This document shows, one piece after another, positions 1 through 6,531 of a DNA stretch of 22,454 nucleotides. The stretch lies in NCBI GenBank assembly GCA_902464645.1, contig CABQKL010000022.1, positions 1 through 22,454 on the forward strand, given 5' to 3'. The first letter of the stretch is position 1. The number at the start of each line of letters is the position of its first letter. A program made the position numbers and the translations under genes. The notes under the pieces are model-generated. The model was not told the origin of the DNA. It saw only the letters and a program-made list of their open reading frames with translations, and did not search any database. The stretch is from an uncultured Collinsella sp. (GTDB lineage Bacteria; Actinomycetota; Coriobacteriia; Coriobacteriales; Coriobacteriaceae).

Positions 1-90
1 CTGCGCGCCGCCGTGGATGCCATGGAGGAGATCGTGGCCGCCGACTACTGGCCGGTCCCGACCTACGACGACATTCTGTTCTATGTGTAA
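1..90 (+). CDS. glnN: Glutamine synthetase type III, C-terminal end (partial)
   Basis: Only the last 29 residues and the TAA stop are in the window; the gene starts upstream. The readable tail contains DYWPVPTYDDILFYV. An aromatic WP-x-P-x-Y-x-x-hydrophobic-LF ending is typical of the long type III (GlnN) glutamine synthetases of Bacteroidetes and anaerobic Firmicutes/Actinobacteria, enzymes that make glutamine from glutamate, ammonium and ATP in the cytoplasm. The call rests on this short tail alone, so the family is likely but not certain. A strong terminator follows 23 bases after the stop, so the gene is the end of its transcript. Confidence 0.6.
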   Translation: MRAAVDAMEEIVAADYWPVPTYDDILFYV

Positions 91-113
91 CAGACACGTT
101 TGATTTTGCGTGT

Positions 114-149
114 GAAGGGGTCTCGCCTGTGTGAGGCCCCTTCTTTTTT
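114..149 (+). terminator. Intrinsic terminator after the glutamine synthetase gene
   Basis: GAAGGGGTCTC (114-124) pairs with GAGGCCCCTTC (133-143) with one T-G wobble around an 8-nt loop and is followed directly by six T (144-149). This is a classical rho-independent terminator for the leftmost gene. Confidence 0.9.
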
Positions 150-273
150 GCCGCTTTGACCTGCTTTGAACTTGCAGCCGAGCGGGCGTTTCACGCGGGG
201 CATCTTAAAAGTTGTAACCTGTTTTGGCACGCGGACGTTTCGGCCGTTTGTTCATAAAGGGGAGGATTATCCG

Positions 274-1035
274 ATGAAGGTATTCGATATCGTGTTTAGC
301 CCGACCGGCGGAACGGAAAAGGCGTCTGGCTACATTGCCAATGCGTTGGAAGGGGAAACCGTTGCTGTAGATCTGACCGATAGCGGGCTTGGTTTTCGCA
401 CGGTTGCGATGACAAAAGAGGATGTAGCCGTGATCGCGGTACCCTCGTATGGCGGGCGAGTCCCGGCTGTGGCTGCGGAGCGCTTGGGTATGATGCGGGG
501 AAACGGTGCGCAGGCGGTTCTGGTTTGTGTTTACGGAAACCGCGCGTATGAGGACACGCTGGTCGAGCTTGAGGATGCGGCAAAGGGCGCGGGCTTTCGG
601 GTGATCGCGGCGGTTTCTGCCATCGCCGAGCATTCTATTGTTCGCCAGTTTGCAGCCGGTCGGCCAGACCCACAGGACGCGGCGCAGCTCGCTGGGTTTG
701 CGAATCAGATTCAGCAAAAGATATCTGCGGGAGATGCTTCTGAGCCGGCTATTCCGGGCAATCGTCCCTATAAGAAGGCCGGGGGCACCGGTATGGTGCC
801 TAAGGCCACAAAGGAGTGCACCGCCTGCGGGGCTTGCGCCGCAGTGTGTCCCGTTGGCGCTATCGATAAAGACGATCCCAAGCGGGTGGACAAAAAGGCC
901 TGCATTTCCTGCATGCGCTGCATTGCCGTATGTCCGTGGGGCGCTCGCGCGGTAAATCCCGTCATGCTCTCTGCGACTACCAAGATGTTGAGCAAAGTTT
1001 GTGCCGAGCGGAAGGAGTGCGAGCTGTTTATCTAG
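274..1035 (+). CDS. EFR1-family flavodoxin-ferredoxin fusion protein
   Basis: A 253-aa cytoplasmic electron-transfer protein. The N-terminal half is flavodoxin-like: the FMN phosphate loop SPTGGTEK lies at residues 9-16 and an alpha/beta fold follows to about residue 150. The C-terminal part holds two [4Fe-4S] motifs, CTACGACAAVCP (Cys182, 185, 188, 192) and CISCMRCIAVCP (Cys210, 213, 216, 220). This order is that of the EFR1 family, which is common in anaerobes; the physiological partners are not established. The ATG at 274 is chosen because AAAGGGGAGG (257-266) sits just upstream and the flavodoxin strand begins at once; the open frame back to 166 would add 36 residues without a good ribosome site. 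It stands alone between two terminators. Confidence 0.85.
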   Translation: MKVFDIVFSPTGGTEKASGYIANALEGETVAVDLTDSGLGFRTVAMTKEDVAVIAVPSYGGRVPAVAAERLGMMRGNGAQAVLVCVYGNRAYEDTLVELEDAAKGAGFRVIAAVSAIAEHSIVRQFAAGRPDPQDAAQLAGFANQIQQKISAGDASEPAIPGNRPYKKAGGTGMVPKATKECTACGACAAVCPVGAIDKDDPKRVDKKACISCMRCIAVCPWGARAVNPVMLSATTKMLSKVCAERKECELFI

Positions 1036-1076
1036 CGCAAGGGCGTTGAGTCTTCTTCATCTAATGTCAAGAAAGA

Positions 1077-1119
1077 ACGAACCCGTGCGATGGTAACTCG
1101 CACGGGTTCGTACATTTTT
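1077..1119 (+). terminator. Strong terminator after the EFR1 gene
   Basis: ACGAACCCGTGCGA (1077-1090) pairs perfectly over 14 bp with TCGCACGGGTTCGT (1098-1111) around a 7-nt loop; five T follow at 1115-1119. The other strand also has a pyrimidine-rich tail after the stem, so it may also stop leftward transcription coming from the tRNA. Confidence 0.9.
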
Positions 1120-1123
1120 GAGT

Positions 1124-1141
1124 TGGTGCCCCCAGCGGGAT
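1124..1141 (-). repeat. Direct copy of the tRNA-Glu 3' end
   Basis: TGGTGCCCCCAGCGGGAT at 1124-1141 is identical to 1313-1330, which is the CCA tail, discriminator, acceptor strand and part of the T-stem of the tRNA-Glu gene. Here the identity stops before the T-loop, so this is a fragment and not a second tRNA. It could be a decayed duplicate tRNA or an attachment-site-like duplication. Confidence 0.7.
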
Positions 1142-1262
1142 GTCCGCGTGCGGCTGGCGCCGCCCGCATTCGCTGCGTCGCTTCACTCCTTGCGTGCTGC
1201 GCTGGAAAACGCTTGCGCGTTTCCTCAGCTCCGCACCCTGTCGGGTTCGAATCCCGGCGCAT
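1142..1262. other. GC-rich structured non-coding stretch with a T-arm-like motif
   Basis: This interval lies between the tRNA 3'-end fragment and the tRNA terminator. It holds a hairpin around 1150-1163 (GCGGC/GCCGC), a near-perfect hairpin GGAAAACGC/GCGTTTCC (1204-1224), and TCGGGTTCGAATCCCGG at about 1240-1256, which looks like a tRNA T-arm read on the plus strand. No complete cloverleaf can be built in either direction. The open frames through it have no ribosome site. It may be a dispersed repeat or tRNA debris; I cannot tell which. Confidence 0.4.
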
Positions 1263-1269
1263 GGGTAGC

Positions 1270-1301
1270 AAAAAGCCCGCTACCGAATTGGCAACGGGCT
1301 T
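1270..1301 (-). terminator. Terminator of tRNA-Glu
   Basis: On the minus strand AAGCCCG (1301-1295) pairs with CGGGCTT (1279-1273), and the transcript runs on into a short T tract (complement of 1271-1274). It lies 12 bases past the CCA end of tRNA-Glu. Confidence 0.75.
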
Positions 1302-1312
1302 CTCAGATTCTG

Positions 1313-1389
1313 TGGTGCCCCCAGCGGGATTCGAACCCGCGATATCCACCTTGAAAGGGTGGCGTCCTTGGCCGCTAGACGATGGGGAC
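1313..1389 (-). tRNA. tRNA-Glu (anticodon TTC)
   Basis: A full cloverleaf is visible on the minus strand: acceptor GTCCCCA/TGGGGGC (one T-G pair), D-arm GTCTAGCGGCCAAGGAC, anticodon stem CCACC/GGTGG with loop CTTTCAA (anticodon TTC, decoding GAA/GAG), 5-nt variable loop, T-arm GCGGGTTCGAATCCCGC, discriminator A and an encoded CCA. It is 77 nt with CCA and 74 without (1316-1389). It closely resembles the bacterial tRNA-Glu consensus. It is transcribed from its own promoter just to the right and ends at the hairpin at 1270-1301. Confidence 0.97.
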
Positions 1390-1399
1390 AGCGGGAAAG

Positions 1400-1408
1400 A
1401 GTATAGCA
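1400..1408 (-). promoter_or_regulatory. Extended -10 promoter of tRNA-Glu
   Basis: The minus strand reads TGCTATACT (1408-1400), a TGn extended -10 with TATACT, ending 11 bases upstream of the mature 5' end of tRNA-Glu. No convincing -35 is seen at 16-18 bp, consistent with an extended -10 promoter. Confidence 0.5.
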
Positions 1409-1445
1409 GACTTTTTTGCCGGCGCGTATATCGTTGGCAAACTGG

Positions 1446-1475
1446 AAAACCACCACACAGGAGCTGGCTCCCTAT
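1446..1475. repeat. Degenerate copy of the hairpin sequence found at 1645-1670
   Basis: AAAACCACCACACAGGAGCT, followed by a GGCTCCC segment, resembles AAAACCACCACAAAGGTGCC followed by TGTCCC at 1645-1670. The two similar sequences lie in the same orientation on either side of the four-copy repeat array. GGGAGC/GCTCC on the minus strand can form a short hairpin here. Confidence 0.4.
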
Positions 1476-1490
1476 CCTGATTTTCAAATA

Positions 1491-1625
1491 TCTCAATCTG
1501 TAACATCTGGGCGGGCAAATCGGCTCTATCTGTTACAGATCGAGACAAACGGCGGGCGTCGGGACGAATATCTCGATCTGTAACAGTACGACGACTTTCA
1601 ACGGCCTAGATGTTACAGATCGAGA
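1491..1625. repeat. Array of four 15-bp repeats in alternating orientation with exact 25-nt gaps
   Basis: The core TGTTACAGATCGAGA occurs at 1531-1545 and 1611-1625 on the plus strand, and as its reverse complement at 1571-1585 and 1491-1505 (one mismatch in the last). The three gaps, 1506-1530, 1546-1570 and 1586-1610, are each exactly 25 nt and unrelated in sequence. The period is therefore 40 bp and the two inverted pairs are offset by 80 bp. Plus-oriented cores are followed by CAAAC[GC]GC and reversed cores are preceded by AATA. Each pair could form a 15-bp hairpin with a 25-nt loop, or the cores could be protein sites. No gene lies in the array; it is between the MurT-GatD terminator and the tRNA-Glu promoter. 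Confidence 0.9.
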
Positions 1626-1644
1626 CAAACCGCTGGGACGGGTC

Positions 1645-1681
1645 AAAACCACCACAAAGGTGCCTGTCCCCTTTGTGGTGG
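1645..1681 (-). terminator. Terminator of the murT-gatD transcript
   Basis: CCACCACAAAGG (1649-1660) and CCTTTGTGGTGG (1670-1681) form a perfect 12-bp stem with a 9-nt loop; on the minus strand TTTT (complement of 1645-1648) follows. It begins 8 bases past the MurT-GatD stop. Confidence 0.85.
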
Positions 1682-1688
1682 CGGGGCG

Positions 1689-3866
1689 TTAGGGGAGGAG
1701 CTTTATCGCGGCGTCGTGGGCGGCGTGCTCGTAAGTGTCGTCGAGGGGCTTGAGCGGCAGCAGGGCGGTGGCCTGCGCGTCGCCGCGGCGCTCGAGGGCG
1801 TGCGCGATCAGCCAGTCGGTGAGTTCGGGGTTTTTGGGCAGCGCCGGGCCATGCAGGTACGTGCCGATGACGCCCTTGTAGATGAGACCCTCAAAGCCGT
1901 CGTCGCCGTTGTTACCGGTACCCGTGACGACGGACGTTCCGAGCGGCGTGGCCTCTGCATCGAGCAGGGTGCGGCCGCCGTGGTTCTCAAATCCCACAAA
2001 GGGCTCGGGTGCCAGGTCGGTCTTGACGGCGACGTTGCCGATCAGGCGGTCGGAGCCGCGCACGGTTTCGGCGGCAATGACGCCCAGGCCCTCGAGGCGA
2101 TTCTCACCCATATAGTACGAACGGCCGAGCAGCTGATAGCTGCCGCAGATAGCGAGCAGCGAGCCGCCATCCTCAACATAGGACGCGACCTTGTCTTTTT
2201 GAGCGAGCAGCTCGTGTGCCACGGCAAGCTGGTCGCGGTCGGAGCCACCGCCCATCATAACGATGTCGGCGTCGGTGAGATCGAGCGACTCGCCCATGCG
2301 GACCTCGTCCACACGCACGGGAATGCCGCGCCAGGCGCAGCGGCGCTCGAGGGCAATGACGTTGCCGCCGTCGCCATAGAGGTTGAGGGCATCGGGATAC
2401 AGGTAGACGATGCGCAGGGGGCGCGAGAGCTCGACCGGCGCAATATCGGTGGGGACAGCGCTGCCATCGGCGCGCGTTGCGGCGTGGGAGGCAACCGAGC
2501 TCGCATCGGTGCCCTTAAGCTCGTCGAGCTCCTTGACCAGCGGCGGGAAGGCCGTGTAATTGGCGACGGCGTAGAAAGTGTCGCCAGCCTCCTCGTCTGC
2601 CACGGCGCCGATTGCCTGCTCGATATTCGAGATGATGGCGGAGTCGATGCCGGCGTACTTCAGGCGTACCTGCATATCGTGTGCACGCGTGCCGCCGGCA
2701 AAGGCGACAAGCCCTGGGGTATCGGCGATGCGCTCGAAGTCGACGTCGTAGATCCACGAGACATCGTGGCCGTCGGCGTCGTTGTCGTTCAGAAAGAAGG
2801 CGCAGAGTCTGCCGCCCGCCGTCTTAATGGACTGGATCTGGCGATCGAAGCCCACGGGATTCTTGGCCAGGTTTGCCTCGACGGTACGGCCGGCGATCTC
2901 CCAGCGGCCCATGCGTCCGCCGGCGGGGACGTAGGCATCGAGCGTGGACTGTAGATGTGCCGCGCCCACGCCCAGCTCGCGCGCCGCAAAGAAGGCGGCG
3001 GCAACGTTATAGACCATGTATAGGCCGTTGTAGCGCGTGGCGATGTGCGTTGCGGGTGCGTCAGTATCGGGTCCAAAGTTCAGGTCAAAGCCGTAGCCGT
3101 TGCAGGTGAGCTCAACGTCCGTTACGCGACGGACCAGCGCGGGACGACCCCAGCCGCACGAGGGGCAATGGTATGCTCCAAGCTGTCCGTACTGCACATA
3201 GTCGTACTCCAGCGGCGCGTTGCACTGCGAGCAAAAACGCGAGTCGCTAATGCGATCGGACTCGGTGCCCGTAGCACCGTCGATGCCAAAGGCGATGCTC
3301 GTGTTGGGGACGCGCGCGGCGATCGAGGCGCACAGCGGGTCGTCGGCGTTATAGATGAGCGTCGTTGCCGGCGAAAGCTCCAGCGCGTGGGCGATGACGT
3401 CCTGGGTGTGGTCGATCTCACCGTAGCGGTCCAGCTGGTCGCGGAACAGGTTGAGCAGCACAAAGTAGGTCGGCTTGAGCTTGGGCAGGACGCGCACCGT
3501 GTAGAGCTCGTCGCACTCAAAGACGCCTACGCGCTTGCTGCTGGCGGTTCGCTTAAGGTTGCCGCGCGCCTCGAGCAACGCGCCCACCACGCCTGGCTCC
3601 ATGTTGTTGCCGGCGCGGTTGCATACCACGGTGGCGCCGCTGGCGGCAACGGCATCGGCGATGAGGTTGGAGGTGGTGGTCTTGCCGTTGGTGCCGGTGA
3701 TTACCACGCTGCGGTCGACAAGACCCGCGAGGTCGCTTAGCAGCTCGGGGTCGATCTTCATGGCGATGCGGCCGGGGAGTACGCCGCCCTGGCGCTTAAG
3801 GACGGAGCGCAGTCCCCAGCGGGCGATATCGCTCGAGGTGCAGGCGAGAGATGAGCGGAAGTTCAT
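1689..3866 (-). CDS. Fused lipid II isoglutaminyl synthase (MurT-GatD)
   Basis: A 725-aa single chain that joins two proteins normally made separately. Residues 1-450 are a MurT-type Mur ligase: ATP loop GTNGKTT (58-64), a four-cysteine zinc ribbon inserted in the central domain (Cys212, 215, 234, 237) and the acidic DNDADGHD segment (361-368) typical of the MurT C-terminal domain. Residues 483-690 are a GatD/CobB-like class I glutamine amidotransferase with nucleophile Cys574 (AICGSYQ) and His672 (YLHGP). The known complex amidates the D-glutamate of lipid II to D-isoglutamine using glutamine and ATP at the inner membrane face. A linker of about 30 residues joins the halves. TTAGGAAC precedes the ATG. 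The order is MurT then GatD with no stop or frameshift between, so the fusion looks genuine. It has its own terminator. Confidence 0.92.
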   Translation of the reverse strand: MNFRSSLACTSSDIARWGLRSVLKRQGGVLPGRIAMKIDPELLSDLAGLVDRSVVITGTNGKTTTSNLIADAVAASGATVVCNRAGNNMEPGVVGALLEARGNLKRTASSKRVGVFECDELYTVRVLPKLKPTYFVLLNLFRDQLDRYGEIDHTQDVIAHALELSPATTLIYNADDPLCASIAARVPNTSIAFGIDGATGTESDRISDSRFCSQCNAPLEYDYVQYGQLGAYHCPSCGWGRPALVRRVTDVELTCNGYGFDLNFGPDTDAPATHIATRYNGLYMVYNVAAAFFAARELGVGAAHLQSTLDAYVPAGGRMGRWEIAGRTVEANLAKNPVGFDRQIQSIKTAGGRLCAFFLNDNDADGHDVSWIYDVDFERIADTPGLVAFAGGTRAHDMQVRLKYAGIDSAIISNIEQAIGAVADEEAGDTFYAVANYTAFPPLVKELDELKGTDASSVASHAATRADGSAVPTDIAPVELSRPLRIVYLYPDALNLYGDGGNVIALERRCAWRGIPVRVDEVRMGESLDLTDADIVMMGGGSDRDQLAVAHELLAQKDKVASYVEDGGSLLAICGSYQLLGRSYYMGENRLEGLGVIAAETVRGSDRLIGNVAVKTDLAPEPFVGFENHGGRTLLDAEATPLGTSVVTGTGNNGDDGFEGLIYKGVIGTYLHGPALPKNPELTDWLIAHALERRGDAQATALLPLKPLDDTYEHAAHDAAIKLLP

Positions 3867-3911
3867 GAAGCCGTTCCTAACGTGAATGACATGGTCGTGA
3901 CGTTTGTGCCG

Positions 3912-4955
3912 TTAAAAGCCGTAGCGGCGCGCAAATTCCTGGGCAAGCTGCGATACGTCTTCGCAAGCGCTGGCCCAGGGGGCAAAGTCGGGAGTATCCG
4001 AGATGATGCCGTCGGCCTCCCAAACTGCCTGATGCGAAAGGTCCCAGGGGTCGTGCGGTTCGGGCCGGCAGGGAAGGTACGGCGTCTGATACATGGGGTT
4101 CAGCAAAAAGAACGCGCCGCCCTCGCAGCGGTTGGCAAACTCACGCAGCGCGCGTGTCGCCGGGCGCATCTTGTTCGTTTTGAACAACAGGATCGTGCGG
4201 GCGAGTAGGTACCAGGGGGAGCTCTCGAGGGCATCGGCCCCCATCTGCTCCTCGAGCTGGTGGGCCAGGGCAAAAAAGCCGTCCTCGTCTTCCAGGCGAG
4301 CGAGGGCGAGTAGCACGGTGCCTGCAGCTCGGGTGGGATAGCCTTCCGCCTTAAGAACGCGGCGAGAATAGTTGGCGGCAGCACGGTAGCGAGCGCTCGC
4401 CATGCACAGCTGCGAGATGGCCTCGAGCGTGTGGAGCCACCCGATAAGAGCCGGCTCGCTTACGGTGAGATCGGCCGCCGTCACGCCGTCCGTCAAAACC
4501 TTGTTGGCCCAGTAGTGCGGGGCCTCCATGTCGAACCCGGGCACGCTTTGCTGCAAGTAGTCGGCCGTGGTCGCCTCGAGCTTCATCAAGTCGCCTAGAC
4601 AGGCGTCGACGGGCGTGTCCGCCAAAATGATGGCGAGCAGCTGGGCATCGAGGACATACGCATCGACGCGGACGATTTTGAGTAGCTCATCGCGCATATC
4701 GTCGAACAGGCGGTTGCGCGTCTGCTCAAACTCCTCATCGCTGCCCATGTCCTCGATGCGATGGAGCTCGTCGAGCAGGTGGCGGTGGACACCTGCATAG
4801 GACAGCAGTGCCTGGGCATGCTCGGTCTGCGCATACTTATGAGGGTTGACGCTCACGTCGTTATGGACAAGCTCGCGTGCTGCATCGGTGAGTTCGGGGT
4901 GCGACGCAAGGTAGGCGCGCTCCAGGTAGACGGGGATGTAGACGCTCGGATCCAT
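3912..4955 (-). CDS. Unrecognised helical protein, second gene of a coupled pair
   Basis: 347 aa, no signal peptide, no clear membrane segment, rich in Ala, Leu and Glu with many amphipathic helices, suggesting a TPR-like all-helical fold. I do not recognise a named family. Its ATG overlaps the TAA of the upstream gene by one base (TAATG) and GGAGGAGACC precedes it, so the two are translationally coupled. Segments align in the same order with the upstream protein: DAQLLAIILAD with DAQRMLIALTA, SARYRAAANYSRRVLKAEGY with SGRYRMSLEAANRSLDFAPN, and VLLALARLED with AMLAMAKLEY. They are therefore probably diverged tandem paralogs. The C-terminal third (about 275-345) has a Pro/Trp-rich stretch, PMYQTPYLPCRPEPHDPWD. 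The function is unknown. Confidence 0.8.
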   Translation of the reverse strand: MDPSVYIPVYLERAYLASHPELTDAARELVHNDVSVNPHKYAQTEHAQALLSYAGVHRHLLDELHRIEDMGSDEEFEQTRNRLFDDMRDELLKIVRVDAYVLDAQLLAIILADTPVDACLGDLMKLEATTADYLQQSVPGFDMEAPHYWANKVLTDGVTAADLTVSEPALIGWLHTLEAISQLCMASARYRAAANYSRRVLKAEGYPTRAAGTVLLALARLEDEDGFFALAHQLEEQMGADALESSPWYLLARTILLFKTNKMRPATRALREFANRCEGGAFFLLNPMYQTPYLPCRPEPHDPWDLSHQAVWEADGIISDTPDFAPWASACEDVSQLAQEFARRYGF

Positions 4956-6031
4956 TAGAGGTCTCCTCCCTTAAACGGCAAGCCCTGCTCGGCCGCCCGC
5001 AGGATGCGCTCGTCGATCTGGGAGCGGACGATATCGTTGGTGGCGACCCAGGCAGCGAAGCTGGCGTTGTCGGGGGCGCCCAAGCCCTCCTGCAGTACCG
5101 GCGTCGCCTCGGACAGCGCAAGGACAAGCTCGTCGGTGGAGCCCACGCCCGCGTTGACGCGGGCATAGACGCCATCGGGAAACTCGGTTTGGAAGTAGAG
5201 TGCTTCGGCCGCGTGCGGGCATGAGCGCACCAGGATGCGCAAGTAGCGCTCGGCACCCTCGTAGTCCAGCTCGCGCCAGGCAGCGCTCATCAGCGCGATG
5301 AGCGTCCACGGGTCCAAGTCGCGCTCCGCGTCCTTGGGACGACGGCGTAGCGGCGTGTTAGCGAGATAGGGGACGGAGTGGGCAGAGCGAAAGCACTTGA
5401 GCTCCTCGGCGGGGTATTCGAGCTTCGCCATGGCGAGCATCGCGGTGTGACGGACGCCGGCCGGATCGTTGGGGGCAAAGTCGAGGCTGCGGTTTGCGGC
5501 TTCGAGCGACATGCGATAGCGGCCGCTAATGAGGGCGCGCGACGCAAGGGCGGCAAGCCAGCGCAGATAGGGGCGGCGCATAAGGTCGCCTGCGGCCTCG
5601 CGCTCGTAGGGGTCCTGCGCCGAGGCGATCTTGAGCGCCAGATCATGCTCGACTTCATCGCGCTTGGATACCAAGTACTGTACGTACTCCTCGTTGGAGT
5701 TGGCGGTGAGGGCGATCAACATGCGCTGGGCATCCCAGTTGGTGGGGTCGAGCGCGGCTGCCTCGCGAAGCATGTTCTCGGCAGCGGCCTCTTCTTGCTC
5801 TGCCTGGGTATCGTCAGGGATAAAGGGAATGCGGTAGTCGACAGCCTCGACCACCTTGGCAATGAGGTGCCCGGCGCGGTCGCGGTCGTGCACGATGAGC
5901 GGCGCGGGGTTGCGGGTGAATTGTTCCATCAGACGCTCTACGGCGGCACCGTCGGTGAGCGGGATATTGTCGCGGCGCAAGGCCTCAAGAACGAGGCGAT
6001 GGCAATCCTCTTGAATGGGATCGAATGCCAT
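4955..6031 (-). CDS. Unrecognised helical (TPR-like) protein, first gene of a coupled pair
   Basis: 358 aa from the ATG at 6031, chosen because AAAGGAGG lies 6 bases upstream; the frame is open 10 codons further back (6061) but without a ribosome site. The middle (about 85-260) is a run of paired helices with TPR-like spacing of small and large residues (for example AAALDPTNWDAQRMLIALTA, ANRSLDFAPNDPAGVRHTAM and GAERYLRILVRSCPHAAEAL). It is cytoplasmic by appearance. It overlaps the next gene by one base and resembles it along its length. Such repeats usually bind other proteins; no partner can be named from context. A TATAGA box on the minus strand near 6067-6072 may be the promoter, but no good -35 is seen. 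Confidence 0.8.
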   Translation of the reverse strand: MAFDPIQEDCHRLVLEALRRDNIPLTDGAAVERLMEQFTRNPAPLIVHDRDRAGHLIAKVVEAVDYRIPFIPDDTQAEQEEAAAENMLREAAALDPTNWDAQRMLIALTANSNEEYVQYLVSKRDEVEHDLALKIASAQDPYEREAAGDLMRRPYLRWLAALASRALISGRYRMSLEAANRSLDFAPNDPAGVRHTAMLAMAKLEYPAEELKCFRSAHSVPYLANTPLRRRPKDAERDLDPWTLIALMSAAWRELDYEGAERYLRILVRSCPHAAEALYFQTEFPDGVYARVNAGVGSTDELVLALSEATPVLQEGLGAPDNASFAAWVATNDIVRSQIDERILRAAEQGLPFKGGDL

Positions 6032-6531
6032 GGGGCCTCCTTTGCTGCGGTTAGGGTTCAAATGTCTCTATATAAGGTTCTAGTTTACCCGCATGTGGCA
6101 CACCGGGGGTGCCGCACTTGGACATGCACCTTTGCACCACGAAGACGGATGTCGCACAAATGTCGGCACCTTGGACGACTGAGTGGTATCACGGTGCCGC
6201 AAACGGTCGATTTTTGGCGGCGAACGGGGCACATTTTGGAGGGGCACAGTCCTGCCCGGGATATGTGGTCAACCTTGATAAAACGTTTGCCCAGCTTGGG
6301 AGTATGAATGCCCCACAAGGGTCTTCAGGGATAGAAAAAACGTTTCATCATTGTCGGCTTTAGGTGAATAACTGACCAACCAGAACGGTAGAATAATGTT
6401 TGTCTGAGCGTTGAGACGTTTAGACATCGCGCATTGTCATCGCCGGCAACGCGCAAAACGGTCCTAACGGAGCCAATCGGGTGCTCCGTTATATACGCAA
6501 GTCTAAGAGGGGCTTGTTTAGGAGGCACAGT
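6032..6531. other. 500-bp non-coding spacer between divergent genes
   Basis: I find no convincing gene here. It carries several GGTGCC/GGCACC-containing motifs between 6090 and 6235; the 9-mer GGTGCCGCA is repeated at 6108-6116 and 6193-6201. TAGAAT at 6389-6394 is a possible -10 for the rightward gene but lacks a -35. The 84-aa and 77-aa open frames in it have no ribosome sites. The spacer must hold the promoters of the divergent genes at 6031 and 6532. Confidence 0.5.
6465..6491 (+). promoter_or_regulatory. Hairpin in the leader of the iron-type alcohol dehydrogenase gene
   Basis: TAACGGAGC (6465-6473) pairs perfectly with GCTCCGTTA (6483-6491) around a 9-nt loop, 40 bases before the ATG. 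No T-run follows, so it is not a simple terminator. It could stabilise the 5' end of the mRNA or be a protein site. Confidence 0.45.

Noticed and set aside
1142..1262. Second tRNA or tmRNA
   Set aside because: A T-arm-like sequence is present but no acceptor, D-arm or anticodon stem fits around it, and no tag-peptide frame is seen.
1032..1503. Open frames of 137 and 154 codons over the tRNA region
   Set aside because: They run through tRNA-Glu, its terminator and hairpins, have no ribosome site, and are the familiar spurious translations of tRNA loci.
1491..1625. CRISPR array
   Set aside because: The repeats are only 15 bp, alternate in orientation, and number four with 25-nt gaps; no cas gene is present in the window.
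6085..6363. Short open frames (77 and 84 codons) in the 500-bp spacer
   Set aside because: No Shine-Dalgarno, no recognisable domain, and atypical Cys/His/Trp-rich composition; they overlap on opposite strands.
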